A DNA stretch of 64,000 nucleotides from CAZNPL01 sp964574815. Its GTDB lineage: Bacteria > Planctomycetota > Phycisphaerae > UBA1845. A model generated the notes under the pieces. That model worked only from the letters and a program-made list of their open reading frames with translations, was not told the DNA's origin and ran no database searches. The stretch's first letter is position 1. The number at the start of each line of letters is the position of its first letter. Made by a program: the position numbers and the translations under genes. Of the stretch, positions 1-9,568 are shown one piece after another. The stretch is from the NCBI GenBank assembly GCA_964574815.1, contig CAZNPL010000005.1:62001-126000 (forward strand), written 5' to 3'.

Positions 1-12
1 GCGAGCAGGGGG

Positions 13-1620
13 TTACTCATAACGCAGCGCCCGTACCGGCCAGACGCGGCCGGCGATGAATGCGGGTATCAGTGAACCGGCCATGGCCGCAACGACCGCG
101 AACCCGGCGATCAGGGCCACCTCATGCAGCTTCACGGCGTTGGGAATCCGGTCGAAGGTGTACACATCGGGGCTCCACACCCGCAGTTCGGGGTGAATGG
201 CCTCCAGCGCGTCCTGAATGTCGTTGATGTACCAGACGAAAACCGCCCCCGTCGCTACGCCCAAGGCCGCTCCGAGCAGGCCGACGGCAGCGCCGAAGGA
301 AACGAAGATGGCGACGACGCCTTGGGCCGAGCCTCCCAGACTTTTGACGATGCCGATGTCTCGCGTCTTCTGCGTCACGATCATCCAGAAGATGCACCCG
401 ATCAGGACGACGGCCACAAGGCTGATCAGGGCGAACAGTATCGTCATCAGGATCTTTTCCTTTTCCAGCGCCCTGATGAATTGCGCTTGTCGCTCCTCCC
501 ACGTCTCGACGGTGACGAAGCTCAGAAGCTGGCGGTCCATCGACGAAATCGGCCGGTCGAGGCTTTCAAGGAACCGTTCCCATTCTTTTTCGATGGCCGG
601 TCGGGCCTCTTGCAGCTTGATCCCCTCCTTGAGCGCGACGAGCAACTGCGACGTTCGAGCGGGTGTCCAGCCGCCCTCGGCAAGCTCCTGGGGGCTCATG
701 CGCAGCCAATCCTGGGCCAGTTTGAAGTCCACGTAACAACACGTGTCGTCGATCTCGAAGACGCCCGTGCGCGAGTCGTCGGCGAGCCGCGTGATGACGT
801 TCGTGCCGCCCTCGCCGCTGATTCGCCCGCCCTGTGTGAGGGGCAGTACCATCAGAACGAGCTTTGCACCACGCGGCGTAACCCGGACAAGGTCGCCCGA
901 CGGAGCGCGATCGTTGATGATGTTGCTGCCGACGATGATTCCGGGAGCCGGCCGGCCGTGGTAGCGCGGCGCGATGTCGTCCTGTCCGTCGGCAAAGGGG
1001 GGCTCGTCGAGCAAAAGGGAATCGATCGAGCGATATACTCCGGGAAACGGGCTGGGACCGAGGGGGCCACTCTTTTGTGATTCGAGTTCCGGGTCGTCGG
1101 GATGGGCCTCGATGAATCGGTCGAGGGCTCGTTCAAGGTCGGGCGGAAGTGCGGGCTCGAGGTTTTCGTCATAACCATAGATGGGCTGACGTTGCGGCCC
1201 CAGGTGAGTCGTGCCGGGATAGTACTTGTCGTAATAGAGGCTGTTCTGAAAATCGTTGACGGCCTCGTAACCTTGAAGATCGATTCCGACCACGCGGACC
1301 GGCTTGGTAAAGGAAGTGCGTTCGACCCGCAGAATGCCGTAATTGTAGATCACGGGTGTAACCGCCGAGACCACTTGGGGGAGCTTCTCCCTGAGGTGCG
1401 CAGTGAATTCCTCGTAAAACGGAAAGCCTTGAAGCGTCGCGTTGTCCACGACGATGTCGCTGAGCAGACCGCGGGAGCGCTCCTTCAACGTATCCAGAAA
1501 CCCTCCCATCACGCTGATAACCACGACCACCATCGCGACGCAGAGCCACACGCCGACAATCGCGAAAACCGCGATGCGTCTTTTTCGCAGGTATCGAAGG
1601 GTCAGAAAGAGCTTGTACAT
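13..1620 (-). CDS. LolC/LolE-like (FtsX/MacB-type) ABC transporter permease
   Basis: This inner-membrane permease probably works with a LolD-type ATPase, which would lie beyond the left edge, to release lipoproteins toward the outer membrane. The sequence shows one N-terminal membrane helix at about residues 15-40, a long periplasmic domain to about 390, then three helices (about 392-415, 435-465 and 500-522). The conserved cytoplasmic stretch TRDIGIVKSLG lies between helices 2 and 3, and the protein ends VRALRYE. That layout is the FtsX/LolCE fold. At 535 residues it is well over 100 residues longer than a typical LolC or LolE, the excess lying in the periplasmic domain. It starts only 26 bases after the lysS stop, so the two are probably co-transcribed. 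The family is certain; lipoprotein release is inferred, since MacB-like exporters share the fold. Confidence 0.85.
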   Translation of the reverse strand: MYKLFLTLRYLRKRRIAVFAIVGVWLCVAMVVVVISVMGGFLDTLKERSRGLLSDIVVDNATLQGFPFYEEFTAHLREKLPQVVSAVTPVIYNYGILRVERTSFTKPVRVVGIDLQGYEAVNDFQNSLYYDKYYPGTTHLGPQRQPIYGYDENLEPALPPDLERALDRFIEAHPDDPELESQKSGPLGPSPFPGVYRSIDSLLLDEPPFADGQDDIAPRYHGRPAPGIIVGSNIINDRAPSGDLVRVTPRGAKLVLMVLPLTQGGRISGEGGTNVITRLADDSRTGVFEIDDTCCYVDFKLAQDWLRMSPQELAEGGWTPARTSQLLVALKEGIKLQEARPAIEKEWERFLESLDRPISSMDRQLLSFVTVETWEERQAQFIRALEKEKILMTILFALISLVAVVLIGCIFWMIVTQKTRDIGIVKSLGGSAQGVVAIFVSFGAAVGLLGAALGVATGAVFVWYINDIQDALEAIHPELRVWSPDVYTFDRIPNAVKLHEVALIAGFAVVAAMAGSLIPAFIAGRVWPVRALRYE

Positions 1621-1646
1621 TCGGTCTGGAACCTTCCCTGGTCAGT

Positions 1647-3104
1647 CTATCGCGGTCTCTGCAGCGGAAACAGGATCACGTCGCGAATGCTGGGGCTGTC
1701 GGTGAGGAACATTACGAGCCGATCGACGCCGACGCCCAGCCCTCCCGCCGGCGGCATCCCGTACTCCATCGCCAGCAGAAAGTCCTCATCCATGATCGCC
1801 ATGGTCTCCTCCTGGCCTGACAACTGCCGGCGGAAGTTCTCTTCCTGAACCACCGGGTCATTCAGTTCGGTATAGGCGTTGCCAATCTCGATTCCGCCTA
1901 CGTACGCCTCGAACCGCAGCGCAACCGCCGGGTCTTCCGGATGGCGTCGCGCCAGGGGGCAGATGGCCGCCGGGTAGTCGTAGACGAACATCGGCTGAAT
2001 CAGTTGGTCCTCGACCATTCGCTCGAAGACCTCGTTGACCACGACGGCGTCGTCCTTGCCCTGTTGGTTAAAGCCGATCTCCTCTGCCTTGGCACGCACC
2101 GCGTCCATGTCGTCGATCGCGACACCCGCATATTCGGCCAGCAGGTCGGCGTATTTACGCCTGGGCCAGGGGGTCGAGAAATCCAGCTCATGCTCGCCGA
2201 AGCGCCGCTTGGCCTTCCCGTCAAGCCGCTCGATGGCCAGCGCCGTCATCCCTTCGACGCGTTCCATCATGACCTGATAGTCGGCGTAGGCCTCGTACAG
2301 CTCGACCATGGTGAATTCGGGATTGTGTCTCGTGCTGATCCCCTCGTTTCGGAAGTTGCGGCTGACCTCAAACACGCGTTCCAGCCCGCCCACCAGCAGT
2401 CGCTTGAGGTAAAGCTCCGGGCTGATGCGCAAGAAAAGGTCTATGTCGAGCGTGTTGTGATGCGTGGTGAAGGGCCGGGCCGCAGCACCTCCGTACAGCG
2501 GCTGCAGCGCGGGGGTCTCGACTTCGACATAACCGCAGCCGTTGAGGTAGTCTCGAACGGCCTGTATGATGGTGCTGCGCTGCAGGAACACCCGCCGAAC
2601 GTCGGGATTGGAGAACAGATCGACATACCGGTGGCGGTAACGCAGTTCGACGTCCGTCAGGCCGTGCCACTTGGCCGGCGGTGGATGGAGCGCTTTGCAG
2701 AGGATGCGCAAGTCGTCGGCCCAGATCGTCAATTCGCCGGTTTTAGTCATGCCGAGGAAACCATCGGTTCCGACGATGTCTCCGAGGTCCAGGAGCTTGA
2801 CGGCCGGCCATTGTTCCGGAAGCGCCTTTTTGGACAACCCCAGTTGGATATCTCCGGTGGCGTCGCGCACGGTGAGGAACACGAGATTTCCCATCGCCCG
2901 CTGGAGGACGATACGCCCGGCGACGCGCGTTCGCTCCGCCTCTCGCATGGCGCCGGGCTCCAGTGACAAACCGTCCGATCGAGCGCGAACGCGTTCGACC
3001 GATTCCGTGTCGGGGAACCGGCCGCCAAACGGGTCGATCCCCATGGCGCGGAGTTTGTCCGCCTTGGTCAGCCGTTCCTGTCTGAATTCGTTCTCGCGTC
3101 CCAT
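1647..3104 (-). CDS. lysS: Lysyl-tRNA synthetase, class II
   Basis: This cytoplasmic enzyme charges tRNA-Lys with lysine using ATP. The N-terminal OB-fold anticodon-binding region is followed by the class II core. Motif 2 reads FRNEGISTRHNPEFTM and motif 3 reads GVGVDRLVMFLTDSPSIRD, close to the standard LysS consensus. The chosen start gives about 485 residues beginning MGRENEFRQERLTKADKLR, which is where family members normally begin; an in-frame start ten codons upstream is possible. The frame is intact and nothing in the active site looks altered. The LolC/E-like gene follows closely downstream, a pairing seen in several Gram-negative groups. Confidence 0.97.
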   Translation of the reverse strand: MGRENEFRQERLTKADKLRAMGIDPFGGRFPDTESVERVRARSDGLSLEPGAMREAERTRVAGRIVLQRAMGNLVFLTVRDATGDIQLGLSKKALPEQWPAVKLLDLGDIVGTDGFLGMTKTGELTIWADDLRILCKALHPPPAKWHGLTDVELRYRHRYVDLFSNPDVRRVFLQRSTIIQAVRDYLNGCGYVEVETPALQPLYGGAAARPFTTHHNTLDIDLFLRISPELYLKRLLVGGLERVFEVSRNFRNEGISTRHNPEFTMVELYEAYADYQVMMERVEGMTALAIERLDGKAKRRFGEHELDFSTPWPRRKYADLLAEYAGVAIDDMDAVRAKAEEIGFNQQGKDDAVVVNEVFERMVEDQLIQPMFVYDYPAAICPLARRHPEDPAVALRFEAYVGGIEIGNAYTELNDPVVQEENFRRQLSGQEETMAIMDEDFLLAMEYGMPPAGGLGVGVDRLVMFLTDSPSIRDVILFPLQRPR

Positions 3105-3334
3105 CAACCTGGCCGGGGATTGGAGCGTTCGCACGTTGGATTGCGGGTGGGGCCGGCCGGACGCCCATCGCGAAGCCGGCCACCCGAAATGCGCCGTGAG
3201 GGATGGTACCAGCTTCTATTCGGCCGGGCAAACTCGCCCGCGCGGCGCGTCGGATTGCCGGACCGGCGGGTCGCATACGGTACATGGTCGTGCTATCTTC
3301 TTGCCGCCCGGAAGGGGCGTACGGAGATGGCGCC

Positions 3335-4546
3335 ATGGACGACTCGGCGAAACTGGTCGGCGTGGAACACGATCTCGGCGACGTCTGCCGGGCACTTCGA
3401 AACGACATTCAGCGTATTGAAGCCCCTGTCGTCGGCGCGCTGCATATCACCTGCTCCGATGAATCCGAGGTCGAGTGTATTCAGGAGTTCGACCACGGTT
3501 TCGTGCGGGAGATGCTGCCGGGCCTGAAGTTCTGGAACAGGGCCGCGTTTCGTCAGGCGAATCTCGGCGGGCGATATGAGTGGGGAGCGGTCCGCGTGGC
3601 CGAGGATCATTTCGCAACACCTGAGGCCCAAGAGTCGTTCAAGGTCATTCTGGTGAAGATCAACGCCCATGTGGCTGTTGTGGAGGACACCGACGGTTTG
3701 AAGTTCGGGACGATGGAGCGTTATCGGCGGGAGTCGATCGCATGCGGGGCGCTTCATGCGACGCTAGCGGGCAGCCGGGCACCGTTTGCCCGTGATCTGG
3801 CGGACATTTTTGCGTCGGAGGGAGTGCCGCGTCTCGAGCTGCTTCAGGACCCGGACCAGGTCGATCCGCAATGGCGAAGCCTGTTCCTCGCTATCGCCAA
3901 CGCTCGCCTCCAGGCCCGAAGCGCCGTCATGGACATTCAGGAGCATGCCACCGTGTCGCCGACCTACTACGTCGTCGCGCCGTGCGTTACGCTCAATCGC
4001 CCCGGGCCGGACACGGAGTTACTGTGCGGCCTGTATATCGCCGATATGCGCGCGCCGGATGCGACGATCGAGTACCGGGGGCTCGGGGACGATCCCACCC
4101 ACTACCGTGCCCAGGTTGAGCGTCGCCGATTGCAGATCGAGGACGACCAAGTCGAACATGTTCGTCCGGCCCGGAATCATCGGCAGCTCATCGCCCGAGC
4201 GCGCCGGGAGCGAGAGACCGGTCCACCGCCCAGGGACGAGCGCGTTATGAAATTAGAAGACGACGCCGGCCTCGGCCGGCATCGGAACCGGGACTACGTC
4301 AAGGCAATGTTGCGGACCGCGCTTGCTGTGTCCGCGGATCTGACACCGATTTCGGCCACGGCCTTACTCTTCGCCGAGGGGCTGGTCGGCGTGCATCACG
4401 CTCACAGGGTCCACCGCTTGCTTGCGGGCTTGGCGGAGGATCACGAGGCCCGGGGAATCCTCGAAGACGTACGCAGTCGCGTCGAGCATCTGCCTCAGGA
4501 GCGCGCGCAGGTCATCATCGAGGCTCTGCTTCAAGAATACCGTTGA
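3335..4546 (+). CDS. Conserved hypothetical protein, about 403 residues
   Basis: I do not recognise this family. The start at 3335 (MDDSAKLVG) is preceded by GGAG at good spacing; the frame stays open further upstream but looks non-coding there. The protein is soluble, with no signal peptide or membrane helix. The N-terminal half contains mixed alpha/beta sequence (VVGALHITC, FKVILVKINAHVAVV). The middle has a Cys-containing stretch (YYVVAPCVTLNRPG), and a charged linker around residues 290-310 leads to a helical C-terminal domain. It lies divergent from lysS and convergent with the LOG gene, with no operon partner. A function cannot be inferred from context. Confidence 0.75.
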   Translation: MDDSAKLVGVEHDLGDVCRALRNDIQRIEAPVVGALHITCSDESEVECIQEFDHGFVREMLPGLKFWNRAAFRQANLGGRYEWGAVRVAEDHFATPEAQESFKVILVKINAHVAVVEDTDGLKFGTMERYRRESIACGALHATLAGSRAPFARDLADIFASEGVPRLELLQDPDQVDPQWRSLFLAIANARLQARSAVMDIQEHATVSPTYYVVAPCVTLNRPGPDTELLCGLYIADMRAPDATIEYRGLGDDPTHYRAQVERRRLQIEDDQVEHVRPARNHRQLIARARRERETGPPPRDERVMKLEDDAGLGRHRNRDYVKAMLRTALAVSADLTPISATALLFAEGLVGVHHAHRVHRLLAGLAEDHEARGILEDVRSRVEHLPQERAQVIIEALLQEYR

Positions 4547-4606
4547 GCGGCGCGTTCGGCTTCATGTTCCGGCCCGGCGATGCGAGCGCCCGTCCAAGGT
4601 CTGGGC

Positions 4607-5653
4607 TCAATCAGCGTCGTTGATCGCGTTGATAAGCGCTCGAAGCCGTCCGAGGCTGGAGTGATTGAATTTGAAGACGAGCCGCGGCAGGGCGCCGTAT
4701 TCGCCCGCCTCTTCCGGCAAAGCCTGCTGCACCTGGCGTATGGGCGGCTCATTGACAATGTCGGCAAATTCCTTGTTGAGCTGCGCCACGAAGGGATCGG
4801 AAAGGGGCGTGTTCATTCTGATGACCAGATCGTCGAACACGTACCGCGACGAATGGTAACGACGGTAGAAGTGCAGCACCTCACGGGCGGCCTCGTTCAC
4901 GTCGTCAGTCAGCAGAAACAGCCCCAGGTCCTCCGGGTTGACCATCTTCTTTCCGAGCAGCTCTGACTTCACCCAGTTTCGCCAGTGTTCCCAGTAAGAA
5001 CCGCCCGGCTCATCGCATAGGACAATCGGGACGGGTTCGGCCTTGCCCGTCTGGACGAGGGTCAGGGCCTCGAAGCCTTCGTCCTGCGTTCCGAAGCCTC
5101 CGGGGAAAAGAACAACGGCGTCCGCTTCCTTGATGAAGAGCAGCTTACGTGTGAAGAAGTATTTAAAATTAACCAGCTTCTCGTCGCCGGCGATGATGTC
5201 GTTGGTCTCTTGCTCCATGGGCAGTGAAATCGCGACGCCGAAGCTCGATTCCCGGGTTGCTCCGTAGTGTCCGGCCCGCATGATGCCGTCGCCCGCTCCG
5301 GTAATGACCATCCAGCCGGCCTCGTGCATCGCCTTGGCGAACCGCATAGCCGCCTGGTATTGCGGATGATCCGGTTTCGTTCGGGCCGACCCGAAAATCG
5401 AGACCTTTCGAAATCCGCTGTAGGGGGCAAACACCTTGAATGCGTAGCGAAGCTCCTTGAGCGTTCGGTTGAGGATTTTGAGCTCCCCGCGGCCGCACCC
5501 GTCCGCGGCCAGCCGCGTCAGCGTGATCATCATCTCGCTGAGTTGATCGTGATTGGCCCCCGGGGCAAACTTGTTAAGGAACTCGGCAATGGCCTCGGCA
5601 CGGGCCTTCTGGCGCTCCGAACGGTCTGCGTACGCTGGCGATTGACTAGCCAT
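4607..5653 (-). CDS. LOG-family protein (cytokinin riboside 5'-monophosphate phosphoribohydrolase-like), long form
   Basis: LOG-family enzymes hydrolyse the N-glycosidic bond of nucleoside 5'-monophosphates. The Rossmann-like core contains the nucleotide loop GAGDGIMRAGHYGA and the signature PGGFGTQDEGFEALTLVQTG, which carries the conserved Arg/Glu active-site region. At about 348 residues it is much longer than the roughly 190-residue LOG core; a helical N-terminal extension of about 80 residues and a C-terminal tail account for the rest. The start at 5653 (MASQSPAYADRS) was chosen because GGAG lies seven bases upstream; an in-frame start at 5695 also exists. A second LOG gene occurs at 24709. 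The true substrate is unknown. Confidence 0.88.
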   Translation of the reverse strand: MASQSPAYADRSERQKARAEAIAEFLNKFAPGANHDQLSEMMITLTRLAADGCGRGELKILNRTLKELRYAFKVFAPYSGFRKVSIFGSARTKPDHPQYQAAMRFAKAMHEAGWMVITGAGDGIMRAGHYGATRESSFGVAISLPMEQETNDIIAGDEKLVNFKYFFTRKLLFIKEADAVVLFPGGFGTQDEGFEALTLVQTGKAEPVPIVLCDEPGGSYWEHWRNWVKSELLGKKMVNPEDLGLFLLTDDVNEAAREVLHFYRRYHSSRYVFDDLVIRMNTPLSDPFVAQLNKEFADIVNEPPIRQVQQALPEEAGEYGALPRLVFKFNHSSLGRLRALINAINDAD

Positions 5654-5695
5654 GAACCATCTCCACTGATTGTCGCGAACCACGGAGTCTAGCAT

Positions 5696-6093
5696 CTCCG
5701 GCTCCCTTCAGCCAATATGGCTGCTCGTGGAGCGCAGGCCGTAGCGAATCGAGTGGCCGCCCGGACACCGGAAGAAACATAACCCTTTGATTCGAAGGAG
5801 GTTAAAGCTGATTAGCCCTCGCCGGACGTCATCGCCGGCCACACTCCACCGGTTAGGGCCGCGCGCAGCCCGTCCACCATGATCGTCACCAGGAGGGGCT
5901 GCACCATCGCGATAGGCACGGGCGGCTCGCAGCCCGCACACACGCTTAGGTAGGAGCCTTGCGGCGACGCGCCCAACTTGTCTGAAGTCGTAGACAAGTT
6001 ACCCTTCGTCGCCGGTGGTGTGTGTGTCACCGACACGCGACGGAGAGATGTGCTGCCGTGTTACAGTGCCGATCATCGCAGCGCCCAATTAGA
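5696..6093. other. Intergenic region without a supported gene
   Basis: This is a divergent gap between the LOG gene and the membrane-anchored protein at 6094. Short open frames exist on both strands, but none has a convincing ribosome site or protein-like composition. Promoters for both flanking genes should lie here; I could not pick out a confident -35/-10 pair. Confidence 0.5.
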
Positions 6094-6696
6094 ATGATGG
6101 GCGAGCCGCGAAACGCCCGTTTTCGAACGCTCGACAGCCTCACAATGATTGTTTGTCTGACGCAGTTGGGTATTTTGACTGCAGAGGGTCAGACGCTCGT
6201 AACAATCTCCGGGGGGCCGGACGAAACGGGCCACCGATATACCTGGACCGTCCGGAACAACAAGGACAGCGCCATCGTCTTCGTCGCGTTCCCGCATTAC
6301 GGAGCTGACCTGTTCACGGCCCCTGAGGGGTGGACCCGGGAAATCGTGCATCCTGCGACGGAAGGTCCCGGCAAAGAGGGGCGTTGCACGGCGGCGGCGC
6401 GGTCGGCAGAGCACGCCATTCGCCCCGGGGGATCGGCGACTTTCTCTTTGCGGTTGGGGCCGTATGCGGGCACATGGGGCGTTCGCCACGGAGAGGGAGA
6501 CGTCGTTATTCGATTCGCTGACGGGACTCAGACGACGGCCCGCGCACCGGCGCCGCGGATGGAGTCCACGTTCAGTCGTTATTTACCCCTGATCGTGGTG
6601 GGCCTCGTGCTCCTGGTGCTCCTTTTCCGCCGCAGTCGTCGTCTCAGGGGCCGCCGCCCGTCGGCACCGGGCGGCCCAGAGGGGCAGTCCGGTTAA
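6094..6696 (+). CDS. Signal-peptide protein with C-terminal membrane anchor, unknown function
   Basis: This protein of about 200 residues has an N-terminal hydrophobic segment (MIVCLTQLGILTAEG) that looks like a signal peptide. An extracytoplasmic beta-rich domain follows, with phrases such as YTWTVRNNKDSAIVFVAFPHYG. A C-terminal membrane helix (LPLIVVGLVLLVLLF) ends in an Arg-rich cytoplasmic tail. Two adjacent ATG codons at 6094 and 6097 are possible starts; neither has a clear ribosome site. The fold is consistent with a sandwich domain displayed on the outer face of the inner membrane. I do not recognise a named family. Confidence 0.7.
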   Translation: MMGEPRNARFRTLDSLTMIVCLTQLGILTAEGQTLVTISGGPDETGHRYTWTVRNNKDSAIVFVAFPHYGADLFTAPEGWTREIVHPATEGPGKEGRCTAAARSAEHAIRPGGSATFSLRLGPYAGTWGVRHGEGDVVIRFADGTQTTARAPAPRMESTFSRYLPLIVVGLVLLVLLFRRSRRLRGRRPSAPGGPEGQSG

Positions 6697-6842
6697 GGCC
6701 TATGCCGAAGCTGAGTTGAAGGCTGCAATTCACTGGCGGACAAGCCGCCACTGGCACCCAGCGATGGCACCGGGACAGGCTCTGGCGGACGGACGGCCCC
6801 GGGCACTGGCCAATCCTTACCAAAACAGTTAGAAATACCATT

Positions 6843-7331
6843 ATGCCCCAGTCATTCATGGAAGATTCTGATCGCCCGGAGGTGGCCCGCTTCATCAAGC
6901 AGCATTGGGGCAGCGAAAATGTGGTCGCTTGCGGTCAAGTCTACCGCCCTCACGAGCACGAGGGTCTGATCGAGCGGCGCGACGGGGAGATCGTCGGGCT
7001 GGTGACGATGCGCGTCTACGAGGATCAGATGGAGCTGCTCACGCTCAACGCGACGCAGACCGGGCAACGGATCGGGTCTTCGTTGCTTCTCGCGGCCATC
7101 GAGGAGGCTCGGAACAGAGGCCTCAAGCGCGTCTGGTTCGTCACCACCAACGACAATCTCCGCGCTATCGCGTTGTATCAGCGTTTGGGGTTTCGGATCG
7201 TCGGCGTGAACGTCGGCGGGGTTGACGAGGCCCGCAAGCTCAAGCCGGAAATCCCGGAAATCGGCCGGGACGGCATCCCGCTCCACGACGAGATCATTCT
7301 CGAGCTGCGCTTGGAGCCGTACTCCGGCTAA
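6843..7331 (+). CDS. GNAT-family N-acetyltransferase
   Basis: GNAT enzymes transfer an acetyl group from acetyl-CoA to an amine on a small molecule or protein. The acetyl-CoA binding motif A is visible as QTGQRIGSSLLLAAIEEARNRG, preceded by a core strand (MELLTLNATQ). It is followed by motif B with NDNLRAIALYQRLGFRIVGV. The length of 162 residues is normal for a single-domain GNAT. The gene stands alone between the membrane-anchored protein and the secreted protein at 7478, so the substrate is unknown. The family call is firm. Confidence 0.92.
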   Translation: MPQSFMEDSDRPEVARFIKQHWGSENVVACGQVYRPHEHEGLIERRDGEIVGLVTMRVYEDQMELLTLNATQTGQRIGSSLLLAAIEEARNRGLKRVWFVTTNDNLRAIALYQRLGFRIVGVNVGGVDEARKLKPEIPEIGRDGIPLHDEIILELRLEPYSG

Positions 7332-7477
7332 CCCCATCCGGCAGCGACGGTCTCACGACAAGAGAGGGGTATCACGCGCGATCCCCGGCCCGCCGCCTTG
7401 ACCAGCCTACTCACAGGCGCAAAATCCGGATCGCGACGGGGTCAACGGCCACGCCGCCAACAGGAGGACGTTGAAAA

Positions 7478-8650
7478 ATGATCTCAATTTCAAACGTGCA
7501 GATCGCCGGATTGCGGCTCGATCGATTGGCTGCCGTCATCATGGCCATCACAGTCATGACCGTTTCCGCCGCAGCGCAGGATTCCGAAAAGACGAGTGTG
7601 ACCGTCACCGGGCAAGGCAGCAGTCCTCACGCCGCCAAGATGGATGCGCTTCGGGCCGCGCTCGAGCAGGGGGCCGGCGTCGAGATCTCATCGCGGAGCC
7701 GGACGGAGAACTTCGAGCTGATCCGGGACACCATCCTGTCCAGGGCCGACGGGCTGGTCAGTTCCTACGAGGTTCTCGACAGCGGGACCGGGGCCGGGGG
7801 GACCTTCTACTGCAAGATCTCCGCTGTGGTGAGCCGAAGTGCGGTCGCGAGCGAATGGGGCGAGGTCCAGAACGTCCTCAGTCAGATCGGGCAGCCCAAG
7901 ATCATGGTCTACATCACCGAGACGATCGACGGGCAGACCGACACCAGCAGCATTCTGGAGTCCAAGATTGAAGAGCGCCTCGTCGAGAGCGGCTTCGACG
8001 TCTACGACAGCACCCACCTCGACGAAGTCCGCAGGCGCGAGGCCGACCACGCCGCCAAGAAGGGTAACGATGCCAAGATGGCGGCCATCGCCAAGGGTTT
8101 CGGCGCCCAAATCTTCATCATGGGGCACGCCAACGCGAACCGGGCGGAAACAACCAGTCCCCACGGGGTTAACCTTGTTATGTACAACTGCGACGTGCTG
8201 GCCAAGGTCTTCTACACCGACACGGGCAAGCTGCTGGCCAGCGAGTCGCTCCCGAATGTCCGCGGCGGAGCGAGAGGCTTCACCGACTACTCGCGTCAGG
8301 CCGGCAAGATGGCCATTCACAACGCCGCCGAACCGCTGATCGACAACACGTACGAAACGGTGATGAAGTCCTGGGCGACGCAGATTTCGGCCGGGGGTGA
8401 GATCCGCTTCGAGATCAGCGATTTGCCGAGCGCCTCGCAGGCGTTCAAGCTCAAGAAGAAGGCGGAAGCGATCCCGAACGTCGTGAACGTCCATCTCGAT
8501 TATCACGACGGTTTCGCGGTTTATCGAATCAAAGGTAAAATGACCGCCGAGGACATGATGGAGTACCTGACCGACGAGGAGTGGGACGCACTCGTGGAGG
8601 TCGAGGACTTCTCGCTGAACCGAATCCAGGCGAAGTGGACCGGCGATTAG
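7478..8650 (+). CDS. Secreted protein with FlgT/LPP20-like N-terminal region, unknown role
   Basis: The start is well placed: AGGAGG lies ten bases upstream. The first 33 residues form a signal peptide ending AAAQD. The next region (VTVTGQGSSPHAAKMDALRAALEQGAGVEISSR, given here as residues about 39-72) resembles the stretch of secreted proteins related to LPP20 and FlgT, in which small repeats of a periplasmic domain assemble at the envelope. The middle (KIMVYITETIDG) looks like a TolB/CsgG-type alpha/beta domain, and the C-terminal 80 residues resemble a small ferredoxin-like domain. The ribH gene starts 16 bases later, so transcription may run on. A periplasmic location is likely; the activity is unknown. 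Confidence 0.75.
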   Translation: MISISNVQIAGLRLDRLAAVIMAITVMTVSAAAQDSEKTSVTVTGQGSSPHAAKMDALRAALEQGAGVEISSRSRTENFELIRDTILSRADGLVSSYEVLDSGTGAGGTFYCKISAVVSRSAVASEWGEVQNVLSQIGQPKIMVYITETIDGQTDTSSILESKIEERLVESGFDVYDSTHLDEVRRREADHAAKKGNDAKMAAIAKGFGAQIFIMGHANANRAETTSPHGVNLVMYNCDVLAKVFYTDTGKLLASESLPNVRGGARGFTDYSRQAGKMAIHNAAEPLIDNTYETVMKSWATQISAGGEIRFEISDLPSASQAFKLKKKAEAIPNVVNVHLDYHDGFAVYRIKGKMTAEDMMEYLTDEEWDALVEVEDFSLNRIQAKWTGD

Positions 8651-8666
8651 CTACGGAGAACGGTAG

Positions 8667-9140
8667 ATGGCCAAGGAAATACAAGGGGCTCTGCTCGCCA
8701 AGGAACAGCGGTTCGCGATCGTCGTGACGCGGTTCAACGATTTCGTCAGCGCAAAGCTGCTGACCGGGGCGTTGGACACGCTTCACCGGCACGGATGCGT
8801 CGACGAAAACATCACCATCGTGCGCATTCCCGGTTCGTTCGAAATCCCCCTGACCGCCCTCAAGCTGGCTCAATCCGGCAATTTCGATGCGGTCATCTGC
8901 CTCGGCTGCCTCATCCGCGGTGACACGCCGCACTTTGACTACATCTGTGCCGAAGTCACCAAGGGGGTCGCGGAGGTCGGTCTTCGAACGGGCATCCCCG
9001 CGACCTTCGGCGTGATCACCGCCGACACGCTGGAGCAGTCTATCCATCGCGCCGGGTCCAAGGCGGGCAACAAGGGCGCCGATGCGGCCGCGGCTGCGAT
9101 TGAAGTGACCAACGTCTTCGCCGAAGTCGCCCGGCTGTAG
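8667..9140 (+). CDS. ribH: 6,7-dimethyl-8-ribityllumazine synthase
   Basis: RibH condenses 5-amino-6-ribitylaminouracil with 3,4-dihydroxybutanone phosphate in riboflavin synthesis and assembles into pentamers or capsids. The sequence has the substrate loop RIPGSFEIPLTALKLA and the active-site region LGCLIRGDTPHFDYIC, including the conserved His. It also has FGVITADTLEQSIHRAG near the C-terminus. The length of 157 residues is standard. GGAG lies eight bases before the ATG. It is followed closely by nusB and ftsY; ribH-nusB adjacency is common in bacteria and supports an operon. Confidence 0.97.
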   Translation: MAKEIQGALLAKEQRFAIVVTRFNDFVSAKLLTGALDTLHRHGCVDENITIVRIPGSFEIPLTALKLAQSGNFDAVICLGCLIRGDTPHFDYICAEVTKGVAEVGLRTGIPATFGVITADTLEQSIHRAGSKAGNKGADAAAAAIEVTNVFAEVARL

Positions 9141-9152
9141 TGCCTTGCCGCC

Positions 9153-9566
9153 GTGTCGCACCACCGCTCCCAAGCACGACGGTTGGCCATGCAGGCACTC
9201 TGCCACGAGGAATCGCACCCCGGCGGCGCGGAAGACGCCCTCGAAAGTCTCGCTCAGGAGGCTTCGGCTGGTGCCTCCACCCTTTCGTACGCCCGCACGA
9301 TCTGCCGGCATGTGGCCACCGACCGGGCAGACATTGATCGCCGGCTGCGCAGCGTGCTGGAGCGCTGGGATCTCGATAGAATCGGCGCCGTCGAACGCAA
9401 CGTCATGCGGGTGGCCACGAGCGAACTGCTCCAACGCGACGTGCCGCCGAGCGTGGCCATCGACGAAGCGATCGAGATCGCCCGCGAGTTCGGCGCGGCC
9501 GACTCGCCGGGGTTTGTCAACGGCGTGCTCGATGCTCTCTGGACCCGACTGAAGCAGGAGCTTTGA
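9153..9566 (+). CDS. nusB: Transcription antitermination factor NusB
   Basis: NusB binds boxA RNA with NusE (S10) and promotes processive transcription of rRNA operons. The all-helical protein shows the family pattern SQARRLAMQALCHEE at the N-terminus and GAVERNVMRVATSELL, PPSVAIDEAIEIAREFG and SPGFVNGVLDAL in the C-terminal half. The start is GTG at 9153, twelve bases after the ribH stop. The stop overlaps the region just before the ftsY start, so the three genes are probably translated from one transcript. The length of 137 residues is normal. Confidence 0.95.
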   Translation: MSHHRSQARRLAMQALCHEESHPGGAEDALESLAQEASAGASTLSYARTICRHVATDRADIDRRLRSVLERWDLDRIGAVERNVMRVATSELLQRDVPPSVAIDEAIEIAREFGAADSPGFVNGVLDALWTRLKQEL

Positions 9567-9568
9567 AC

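Noticed and set aside
5812..6036. Short minus-strand frame between the LOG gene and the membrane-anchored protein
   Set aside because: No ribosome site or domain, and it overlaps the probable promoter region.
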